Source of the DNA: Spirochaetota bacterium
GTDB lineage: Bacteria; Spirochaetota; B62-G9
Length of the DNA: 6,533 nucleotides
Assembly: GCA_026990615.1 (NCBI GenBank)
Contig: JALXDB010000190.1
Coordinates: forward strand, 1 to 6,533
Direction: 5' to 3'
Shown: piece after piece, positions 1-5,542 of the stretch
Layout of the letters: each line of letters begins with the position of its first letter
Numbering within the stretch: position 1 is the first letter of the stretch
Program-made: the position numbers and the translations under genes
The notes under the pieces: model-generated
Seen by the model: only the letters and a program-made list of their open reading frames with translations
What the model was told of the DNA's origin: nothing
Database searches by the model: none

Positions 1-135
1 TTATGTTTTCTATATTATAAAAAACTTGTGTAATTCATTTATAATAATATTTAAAAATTCGTATTTTGCCCTAATATTTAAATCGAACAATCCAAGTTTG
101 CAGCTCTTTTGGCTAAAAATAAATACATCAATACT

Positions 136-180
136 ATTACACTCTTACATATTGACAAAAAATAAACTTGCTATTAATAT
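136..180 (+). promoter_or_regulatory. Probable sigma-A-type promoter of the acr3-arsC operon
   Basis: A perfect -35 hexamer TTGACA lies at 152-157, followed after exactly 17 bases by TAATAT at 175-180, which matches 4 of 6 positions of the -10 consensus. This places the transcription start near 187, leaving a leader of about 55 bases before acr3. Just upstream, ATTACA (136-141) and CTTACA (144-149) resemble the -35 hexamer and are spaced 8 bases apart; they might be part of an operator. I see no clear ArsR-type dyad. The rest of positions 1-135 is AT-rich and shows no credible gene. Confidence 0.55.
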
Positions 181-242
181 AACAGATAAAGATTTCTTTA
201 TACGTTTACTATCCAGATCATTTTTCGGGGAGAAATATCTCA

Positions 243-1379
243 ATGTTGGAAAAAAAGAAATTAAATATTTTTGAGCGTTACCTGACACTCTGGGTATTAA
301 TCTGCATTGGTATTGGTATTCTACTTGGAAGAACTGCACCGGAAATAGCTGTAAAACTGGATTCAATGGCTGTTTATCAGGTTTCGATTCCAATTGCAAT
401 CTGTCTATTTTTTATGATGTATCCCATAATGGTAAAAATTGATTTCAACAAAGTTCTGCAAGCAGCAAAAACACCAAAACCGGTGGCTCTTACACTATTT
501 ATTAATTGGGCAATAAAACCTTTCAGTATGTATCTGATAGCATCTCTTTTTTTAGGAATTATATTTAAAGGCTTCATTCCGGGCACTGAAATTATAAAAA
601 CAGGCCAGGAAGTTGAACTATGGAGAAGCTATATCTCTGGGACTATTCTTCTTGGTATAGCCCCCTGCACTGCAATGGTACTCATGTGGAGCTATCTTGC
701 CAAAGGCAACGATGGATTGACCCTTGTAATGGTTGCTATAAATTCATTAACTATGCTCTTTCTTTATGCTCCACTTGGCAGTTTTTTGCTGGGGATTAAT
801 GCAATGCCCATTCCATGGAAAACAATCCTCTTCTCTGTGGCAATATACGTAGGACTACCCTTAATTGCAGGATATTTTTCCAGAAAATTAATAATTTCTC
901 GCAAAGGAATCGAATGGTTCAATAACAGATTTATTCATTACCTTACTCCGATTAGCATTACAGCACTTCTTTTTACACTTATACTTTTATTTTCATTTAA
1001 AGGAGAAATCATTGTAAAAAATCCGTTGACTGTAGTGTGGATAGCTATACCACTATTTATCCAGACAGTGATTATTTTTAGTCTTGGATATTTTCTATTT
1101 TCAAGGATACTTAAGCTTTCTTACCATGATGCAGCTCCTGCATCAATGATCGGCGCCTCGAACCATTTTGAAGTAGCAATAGCCACGGCAACCACACTTT
1201 ACGGATTATCCTCAGGAGCCGCTTTAGCAACTGTGGTGGGTGTTTTAATCGAGGTTCCTGTAATGCTGATGCTGGTTTCTATTTGCAAACGAACATGCCA
1301 TCTCTTCAGGGAATGCAAACTCGATCTTCCCCACTGCAAAAATGAACAGAAAAAAGCTATGGAAAGGGTTGTAGCATGA
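243..1379 (+). CDS. acr3: ACR3-family arsenite efflux permease
   Basis: This is an integral membrane carrier that exports arsenite, As(OH)3, from the cytoplasm, using the proton motive force in characterised relatives. The 378-residue length and about ten hydrophobic segments fit bacterial ACR3. The family signature around residues 138-151 ([13 protein letters not shown]) contains Cys142, equivalent to the essential TM4 cysteine of characterised ACR3 proteins. A second signature, [11 protein letters not shown] near residues 304-314, holds the conserved glutamate. A conserved AINSLTML segment near 166-173 replaces the more usual NDL. The ATG start has a GGGGAG ribosome binding site at 227-232. 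The stop overlaps the arsC start (ATGA at 1376-1379), implying translational coupling. Unusual is a cytoplasmic-looking C-terminal tail with four cysteines (about residues 348-365, spaced CX3CX5CX6C) followed by a charged end. The ACR3 family assignment is very secure; a role for the tail is speculation. Confidence 0.95.
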   Translation: MLEKKKLNIFERYLTLWVLICIGIGILLGRTAPEIAVKLDSMAVYQVSIPIAICLFFMMYPIMVKIDFNKVLQAAKTPKPVALTLFINWAIKPFSMYLIASLFLGIIFKGFIPGTEIIKTGQEVELWRSYISGTILLGIAPCTAMVLMWSYLAKGNDGLTLVMVAINSLTMLFLYAPLGSFLLGINAMPIPWKTILFSVAIYVGLPLIAGYFSRKLIISRKGIEWFNNRFIHYLTPISITALLFTLILLFSFKGEIIVKNPLTVVWIAIPLFIQTVIIFSLGYFLFSRILKLSYHDAAPASMIGASNHFEVAIATATTLYGLSSGAALATVVGVLIEVPVMLMLVSICKRTCHLFRECKLDLPHCKNEQKKAMERVVA

Positions 1380-1801
1380 AGAAAACAGTACTGTTTATAT
1401 GCACACATAACTCGGCACGCTCCCAGATGGCCGAAGGCATTGTCAATGCACTTTACTCCGATAGATTTATAGCAAAAAGTGCTGGAACTGTAGCAACGCA
1501 GGTCAATCCATTTGCAATCGAAGCAATGAAAAGAATGGGGATAGACATATCACACCATAGATCAAAATCTATTGATGAATTTAAAGGTGAAATCTTTGAT
1601 ATAGTGGTTACAGTATGCGACAACGCAAAGGAGAGCTGTCCTTTTTTCCCCGGAAGGAGAGTAATTCATAAAGGATTTGAAGATCCCGCAGCGGTTGAGG
1701 GTAGCGATAAAGAAAAACTCGATGCATTTATCAGAGTAAGAGATGAGATTAAAAATTGGATAGAAAATGAATTGTTGAAAGACGATGAAAGCCAAAAATA
1801 A
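1376..1801 (+). CDS. arsC: Arsenate reductase ArsC, thioredoxin-coupled (LMW phosphatase type)
   Basis: This cytoplasmic enzyme reduces arsenate to arsenite, which the upstream ACR3 pump can export. The 141-residue protein opens with the P-loop CX5R (Cys9-THNSA-Arg15) of the low-molecular-weight tyrosine phosphatase fold. The two further redox cysteines of this class are in [16 protein letters not shown] (Cys81 and Cys88), so the Cys9-Cys81-Cys88 relay resembling S. aureus ArsC is complete. Asp103, in FEDPA, sits where the general acid belongs. All catalytic residues seem present. Enzymes of this class are recycled by thioredoxin and thioredoxin reductase, not glutaredoxin. A thioredoxin-like gene lies about 1.3 kb downstream, though its active site is non-canonical. 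Start choice: ATG at 1376 overlaps the acr3 stop and follows a GGAAAGGG stretch at 1361-1368. No terminator is obvious after the stop. Confidence 0.95.
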   Translation: MKKTVLFICTHNSARSQMAEGIVNALYSDRFIAKSAGTVATQVNPFAIEAMKRMGIDISHHRSKSIDEFKGEIFDIVVTVCDNAKESCPFFPGRRVIHKGFEDPAAVEGSDKEKLDAFIRVRDEIKNWIENELLKDDESQK

Positions 1802-2034
1802 TATCTCCTATACTAAATCAAAATATTTAATTGGAAAAGATGATAGGTTTGGTCGATTCAAAAAAATGTTTTCTTGATTTAGAAGAAATCGTAAAAAATA
1901 AGATTACTAAATCCCTTACTGGAAGTTTAATATTTTTATTTTCTCTTAATATATAAACTTTTCTTTATATGTTATTTTATACACAGCATGGAATTTAGCA
2001 GACTTAATCACCAATATCTTTAAAGGAAAAGATA
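1802..2034. other. AT-rich gap between arsC and the permease gene
   Basis: This 233-base stretch holds no recognisable gene, RNA or terminator. One short reading frame on the plus strand (1840-1956, 38 codons from ATG, starting MIGLVDSKKC) has only a weak GGA-containing upstream sequence and matches nothing I know. A small perfect inverted repeat GATTT/AAATC (1876-1880 and 1886-1890) is too short to weigh. I could not find a convincing -35/-10 pair, so the permease gene may be read through from arsC or have a weak promoter here. The permease ribosome binding site AAAGGAA is at 2022-2028. Confidence 0.5.
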
Positions 2035-3060
2035 ATGTTTATAAATATCATTGCAAGCGGGTGGTTAGCATTAAAAGACTATCTATCAGCCCATGTAATT
2101 ACATGCCTTATACCGGCCTTTTTCATTGCAGGAGCAATTACTGTATTTATCTCGCAGGATAAAGTTCTCAAGTACTTTGGGGATCAAACAAAAAAGATAA
2201 TTTCATACTCCATAGCATCGGTTTCCGGGGCCATACTTGCCGTTTGCTCATGCACCGTTCTGCCTCTATTCTCGGGTATCTACAAACGAGGTGCAGGTAT
2301 AGGACCAGCAATAGCATTTCTATACTCTGGTCCAGCTATAAATATTCTCGCAATAACGTATACGGCTAAACTGCTGGGATATGATATAGGTATTGCACGG
2401 GCTTTTGGAGCTGTATCATTTTCGGTGGTTATCGGTATCATAATGGCTTTTATATACAGGGGAGATGCAGAGAAAAAACCAGCCCAGTTTACATCATCAT
2501 TTGATGTGAAATCAACCAGAAATGAGTTAATAAACATACTTTTCTTTTTATTTTTAATAGCAGTTCTAATCTTCGCATCTTCTAAAAGATGGATAATGTT
2601 GGCGGTATCATTGCTCGGTGTCGTTGTAATCTCAATTCGATATCTAAAGGCTTACGAGTTTAAAATGTGGATGAAATCCACATTTGATTTCTTTAAACAG
2701 ATCTTCCCTCTTTTAATTGCAGGAGTTTTTCTTGCAGGTATTATCAAGTTCTTTGTATCCCCCGATTTTATTGCAAAATGGGTCGGAAGTAATACCATTT
2801 CTGCCAACTTGCTGGCATCAGTTATAGGGGCATTTTCATACTTTGCGACACTTACCGAGGTTCCCATTGTTAAAGCCCTTCTGGATCTTGGTATGGCTAA
2901 AGGGCCTGCCCTGGCGCTGCTTCTTGCAGGTCCATCCCTGAGCCTTCCAAATATGATAGTAATTAACGGAATACTGGGATTCAAACGCGCTTTAACATAC
3001 ATTCTTCTTGTGATAGTAATGGCTACATTTACAGGATTAATGATAGGTAAAATTTTATGA
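2035..3060 (+). CDS. COG0701/DUF318 (ArsP-like) permease
   Basis: This 341-residue polytopic membrane protein belongs to the permease family COG0701 (DUF318, ArsP_1 type). Some members (ArsP) export trivalent organoarsenicals; most are uncharacterised. The hallmark first-half signature is at about residues 70-105: VCSCTVLPLFSG, then YKRGAGIGPAIAF and LYSGPAINI, including the Cys71-Ser-Cys73 pair. The second half repeats the pattern at about 270-306 (LTEVPIVKALLDLGMAKGP, then LLLAGPSLSLPNM), so an internal duplication is visible, with the CSC motif absent from the second copy. A charged loop at about 142-163 separates the two halves. ATG start is preceded by AAAGGAA at 2022-2028. It lies 22 bases upstream of the thioredoxin gene and downstream of acr3-arsC, which favours a role in arsenic or thiol-reactive metalloid export. 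Family assignment is secure; the substrate is inferred from context. Confidence 0.88.
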   Translation: MFINIIASGWLALKDYLSAHVITCLIPAFFIAGAITVFISQDKVLKYFGDQTKKIISYSIASVSGAILAVCSCTVLPLFSGIYKRGAGIGPAIAFLYSGPAINILAITYTAKLLGYDIGIARAFGAVSFSVVIGIIMAFIYRGDAEKKPAQFTSSFDVKSTRNELINILFFLFLIAVLIFASSKRWIMLAVSLLGVVVISIRYLKAYEFKMWMKSTFDFFKQIFPLLIAGVFLAGIIKFFVSPDFIAKWVGSNTISANLLASVIGAFSYFATLTEVPIVKALLDLGMAKGPALALLLAGPSLSLPNMIVINGILGFKRALTYILLVIVMATFTGLMIGKIL

Positions 3061-3082
3061 TCAATATTAACGGAGGTAATCT

Positions 3083-3394
3083 ATGGGTAATATAATAGAA
3101 GAAAAACTCAAAGAGGGTATACCACTGATAGTGGACTTCGGCAGCAATAGTTGCATTCCATGCAAAATGATAAAACCGGTATTACAGGAAATTGCTGAAG
3201 AGTACAAAGACAAATTAAATGTCCTGATACTCGACATTCATGAGTACAATGACCTTGCTACAGAGTACGGTATTATGTCCATTCCTACGCAGATCTTTTT
3301 CGATAAAGATGGTAAAGCAATAGGCGGTCACGTAGGATTTATGCCAAAAGAGGCCTTTGAAGAAATAATAAAAGAACACTTTAAAATAGTGTAA
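3083..3394 (+). CDS. Small thioredoxin-family protein with CIPC active site
   Basis: A 103-residue cytoplasmic protein with a complete thioredoxin fold and no signal peptide. The active site is Cys24-Ile-Pro-Cys27 in the context FGSNSCIPCKMIKP; canonical thioredoxin has WCGPC, so both the tryptophan and the glycine are replaced. The cis-proline loop is intact (SIPTQIFF, Pro68). This variant sequence is typical of small thioredoxins encoded beside COG0701 permeases. A strong GGAGG at 3072-3076, six bases before ATG, and a 22-base gap from the permease indicate co-transcription. Likely roles, all inferred, are reduction of the CSC pair in the permease, recycling of ArsC, or general thiol-disulfide exchange during metalloid stress. 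Its stop is 12 bases from the stop of the convergent gene, with no obvious terminator between. Confidence 0.9.
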   Translation: MGNIIEEKLKEGIPLIVDFGSNSCIPCKMIKPVLQEIAEEYKDKLNVLILDIHEYNDLATEYGIMSIPTQIFFDKDGKAIGGHVGFMPKEAFEEIIKEHFKIV

Positions 3395-3406
3395 CCGTTT
3401 TAGCTA

Positions 3407-4297
3407 TTACCCGAATAACTCTTCAATTTTATTGAAACTGCTCTCTATTGTTTCGGTAGGAATATCTTCTTCTCCCACCCACCATAGCTCTGTATGCATG
3501 TACTCTCCTCCAGGCTTCAGGGTATATACAGGAGACAGAGTTTCAAGTTCATAAAAATCCTTGCAGGTGTATACCTCAAAGGAACATCCTCCATCCGGGT
3601 AATTTGCACTCTCCCTGTATTCAGAAACCTTTACAAAGGATATTCTACTAACTTTAAATACACCAAATCCCCATCGGTTAGCAAATCCAACCTTGCCGAC
3701 CTCACCAGTTGGCCTTACTATAAAAAACTCATTGGTCGGATTCCACTGGGAAGATTCAACATTTGTAGAAGAGGTAATCCAGCTACGCCAGTATTTCATG
3801 TCTTTGATATTCCAGGAGGAATCTTCACCCCAGGGCAGCCATATCCCGGCATCATTTGAAGGTTTCAGGCATGTGATAGCCCAAAGACCTGCATCAAATA
3901 GATGTTCACCTGTGTTTTTAAAAGAATAGGTAACTCTGAAAGTCTTTTCAAGAGCTTCAACTTTAATTGATTTCTGGATTTTTGTAACAGGGTCTGGTTT
4001 AGATACCGCTTTAATATAATTTTCTCCTGTTTCAAGGATACATTCCTCATTGTCCGGGAGGTAGCTCCATCTGGTTTCCACCGAAGTCCAAAGCCTTGTT
4101 CCCCCGTATATTCGCCATTCATCACTACCAGCTACATTTCTAAAATTGTTCTCCTTTACATAGAATAGATTTTCCCCGTCTTCTGTCTTAAGACTGATAA
4201 TTCTGGGCCCAACTCCGTAAAGTAAAATGACCTCGTCACCTTTCGAGTTCGTTATTTTAGCTCCTTTAAATCCTAAAAAATCAACTTTTTCAATCAT
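3407..4297 (-). CDS. DUF4380-like protein, predicted galactose-mutarotase-type fold
   Basis: A 296-residue soluble protein without signal peptide or membrane segments. It resembles the DUF4380 group, predicted to share the beta-sandwich fold of aldose epimerases. Features seen: an N-terminal GVGPRIISLKTEDGENLFYV segment like the start of mutarotase domains, a conserved-looking YGGTRLWTSVETRW block near residues 64-77, and a C-terminal pattern FEVYTCKDFYELETLSPV followed by GGEYMHTELWWV. Aromatic residues, mainly tryptophan, are abundant, as in carbohydrate-binding proteins. Start choice: a reading frame extends 16 codons further upstream, but ATG at 4295-4297 has an excellent ribosome binding site (GGAGGAGG on the minus strand, 4305-4312) that would lie inside the longer version. 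Divergent from the SDR gene, suggesting a shared carbohydrate-related role. The family call is from memory of sequence patterns; the substrate is unknown. Confidence 0.6.
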   Translation of the reverse strand: MIEKVDFLGFKGAKITNSKGDEVILLYGVGPRIISLKTEDGENLFYVKENNFRNVAGSDEWRIYGGTRLWTSVETRWSYLPDNEECILETGENYIKAVSKPDPVTKIQKSIKVEALEKTFRVTYSFKNTGEHLFDAGLWAITCLKPSNDAGIWLPWGEDSSWNIKDMKYWRSWITSSTNVESSQWNPTNEFFIVRPTGEVGKVGFANRWGFGVFKVSRISFVKVSEYRESANYPDGGCSFEVYTCKDFYELETLSPVYTLKPGGEYMHTELWWVGEEDIPTETIESSFNKIEELFG

Positions 4298-4461
4298 TTT
4301 ACAGCCTCCTCCGTTTGTTAAAATACTACACAAACAAGCTAACATAGGGCGGGTAATATGTCATCTATTTTAAAAACTGTTTAAGCAATAACTGATGGTA
4401 TAAAAATATATATAATTCTGATATAATTCATGAATAGCAAAAATTAGAATTGGAGGTCAAT
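4298..4461. promoter_or_regulatory. Divergent intergenic control region for the DUF4380-like and SDR genes
   Basis: Between the two divergent start codons lie two perfect -10 sequences on the plus strand, TATAAT at 4411-4416 and 4422-4427, neither with a good -35, facing the SDR gene. A 10-base palindrome ATTCATGAAT (4426-4435) overlaps the second, close to the expected transcription start, where a repressor could act. Nearer the minus-strand gene, a perfect 6-base inverted repeat GTTTGT/ACAAAC (4313-4318 and 4330-4335, 11 bases apart) sits just upstream of its ribosome binding site and could be an operator. The SDR ribosome binding site GGAGG is at 4452-4456. No convincing minus-strand promoter was found. 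Confidence 0.4.
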
Positions 4462-5241
4462 ATGAAAAGCAACTGCTATAATGATTTAGAAGGCAGGGTT
4501 GCAATTGTCACAGGCGCAACATCAGGAATGGGGAGGGAGATAGCCATTAGACTGGCAGAACAGGGTAGTTCGATAATTATAAATGGCAGAAACCAGAAAA
4601 GGGGATTAGATGCTGTCGAAGAAATTAAAGATAAAAATGGCAGTGCAATCTTCATTAGAGGTGATGTTTCTATTCCGAAAACCAATAAAACCCTTGTAGA
4701 AGCAGCCATTGAAACGTACGGCAGACTTGATTTTTTGGTCATGAGTGCGGGAGAACTGGGTATAGGGTCGATCACAGAAATAGATATTCAGACATGGGAA
4801 AAAACGATAGCCACAAACTTAAACTCAGTATTCTACCTTTTGCATTACGGTTTACCTGAGTTAAAGAAGTCTAAAAGGGGCAGTGTTGTGGTCATAGGCT
4901 CCATCGCGGCATTCAAGGTTTTTCCAAATCATCCGGCCTACTGTGCATCTAAAGGCGCACTTACCCAGCTAGTAAGACAGGTAGCACTTGATTTTGGGCC
5001 ACAGGTTAGAATAAACCAGGTATGTCCCGGGCAGGTTGATACTCCCTTGCTGAGGAACTCTGTCAGAGCATTTGACAATCCGGAGGAGATTATAAAACAA
5101 ACAGAAGAAAAACTTCCTATGAAGAGGCTCGGCCTGCCGAAGGATATTGCAGAGATGGTTCTATTTCTACTTTCTGATAAATCATCCTGGATAACAGGAA
5201 GCTCCTTCGTTGTTGATGGGGGGTCATTATGTATACCCTGA
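4462..5241 (+). CDS. Short-chain dehydrogenase/reductase (classical SDR)
   Basis: A 259-residue NAD(P)(H)-dependent oxidoreductase of the classical SDR family, cytoplasmic. The Rossmann nucleotide-binding motif TGATSGMG is at residues 17-24. Arginine 43 after the second strand (NGRN) suggests a preference for NADP(H). The catalytic tetrad is complete: Asn119, Ser147, Tyr160 and Lys164 (YCASK). The usual NNAG structural motif reads MSAG at 94-97, a mild departure. The C-terminal PGQVDTPL and ITGSSFVVDGG segments are typical of SDRs annotated as 3-oxoacyl-ACP reductases or sugar dehydrogenases. Start choice: a TTG start 12 bases upstream would overlap the ribosome binding site GGAGG (4452-4456), which is correctly spaced for ATG 4462. 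The last codons and stop lie inside a tandem repeat (5228-5314). The substrate cannot be told; divergence from a DUF4380-like gene hints at a sugar or sugar derivative. Confidence 0.92.
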   Translation: MKSNCYNDLEGRVAIVTGATSGMGREIAIRLAEQGSSIIINGRNQKRGLDAVEEIKDKNGSAIFIRGDVSIPKTNKTLVEAAIETYGRLDFLVMSAGELGIGSITEIDIQTWEKTIATNLNSVFYLLHYGLPELKKSKRGSVVVIGSIAAFKVFPNHPAYCASKGALTQLVRQVALDFGPQVRINQVCPGQVDTPLLRNSVRAFDNPEEIIKQTEEKLPMKRLGLPKDIAEMVLFLLSDKSSWITGSSFVVDGGSLCIP

Positions 5242-5314
5242 TTTATAAGGTAATTCGCCCGTATGTATACCTTATATTTATAAGGTGATGAAATTTATAA
5301 GGTAATCCGCCCGT
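5228..5314. repeat. Imperfect tandem repeat spanning the SDR stop codon
   Basis: Two elements recur. TATGTATACC occurs at 5228-5237 and 5262-5271, exactly 34 bases apart. ATTTATAAGGT occurs at 5241-5251, 5276-5286 and 5293-5303. In the first and third copies the latter continues for a further 11 bases as AATTCGCCCGT and AATCCGCCCGT, one mismatch over a 22-base unit (5241-5262 and 5293-5314). The layout reads as one full unit of 34 bases, a second truncated unit, and a third partial unit, as expected from slippage duplication followed by decay. The first copy includes the last codons and stop of the SDR gene. Confidence 0.8.
5269..5286. repeat. AT-rich palindrome
   Basis: ACCTTATA and TATAAGGT flank a 2-base centre (TT), giving 8-base perfect arms at 5269-5276 and 5279-5286. 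It arises where repeat units adjoin, so it may be a by-product of the tandem repeat. No T-run follows on either strand, so a factor-independent terminator is unlikely; a protein-binding site remains possible. Confidence 0.5.
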
Positions 5315-5423
5315 GCTAAAATAATCCAACCCGGTTTGTTTAACTGAATTTCTAAGCTCTACTTTAATTTCAATACACCGATATGCAAAAGGTTTTTAGT
5401 TTCAAGATAATATTATGAATGTA

Positions 5424-5485
5424 CATTGGACAGCTGGCTGGCTATAGGCACAATTGATTAACAATACAAAAACAGCTGTCCAATG
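5424..5485. repeat. Perfect 13-bp inverted repeats enclosing 36 bp
   Basis: CATTGGACAGCTG at 5424-5436 is exactly mirrored by CAGCTGTCCAATG at 5473-5485. A chance 13-base perfect match this close is unlikely. No T-run follows the second arm in either direction, and the 36-base loop is long for a terminator. The arrangement is compatible with a tiny miniature element or the fused ends of a deleted insertion sequence, but no flanking target duplication is visible and I do not recognise the ends. Confidence 0.7.
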
Positions 5486-5542
5486 CCATATATCGAATAA
5501 AAACTATAGTAATATGAAGTTAAAGTTCAGATATGCCGCGTT

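Larger units (their letters stand above)
5242..5542. other. Convergent gap between the SDR and DUF4405 genes
   Basis: These 301 bases between two convergent genes contain the remainder of the tandem repeat (to 5314), a plain AT-rich stretch (5315-5417) in which I see nothing, a 10-base palindrome AATGTACATT at 5418-5427, a 13-base inverted repeat pair (5424-5485), and further AT-rich sequence. No gene, RNA gene or canonical terminator is visible on either strand. Confidence 0.6.

Noticed and set aside
26..274. 82-codon plus-strand reading frame in the acr3 leader
   Set aside because: It has low-complexity AT-driven composition, no ribosome binding site, covers the acr3 promoter and runs into the acr3 coding region in another frame.
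2652..3002. 116-codon minus-strand reading frame inside the permease gene
   Set aside because: It is antisense to a well-supported coding region, matches no family and lacks a ribosome binding site; a shadow of the permease codons.
3385..3408. Bidirectional terminator between the thioredoxin and DUF4380-like genes
   Set aside because: Only a 5-base AATAG/CTATT pair can be drawn, too weak to call.
3494..3929. Plus-strand reading frames opposite the DUF4380-like gene
   Set aside because: The minus-strand frame has a strong ribosome binding site and recognisable domain patterns; these opposite frames show none.
4298..4345. 16-residue N-terminal extension of the DUF4380-like protein
   Set aside because: The extension would contain the very strong GGAGGAGG ribosome binding site (4305-4312) that is correctly spaced for the ATG at 4295-4297.
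4450..4461. TTG start four codons upstream for the SDR gene
   Set aside because: The TTG overlaps the GGAGG that serves the ATG at 4462, and the SDR fold begins normally after the ATG.
5228..5314. CRISPR array
   Set aside because: Units are imperfect, lack regular unique spacers and total fewer than three full copies, with one unit overlapping a coding end; no cas genes are nearby.
5424..5485. Factor-independent terminator for the convergent genes
   Set aside because: The stem is 13 bases but the loop is 36 bases and no T-run follows the second arm on either strand.
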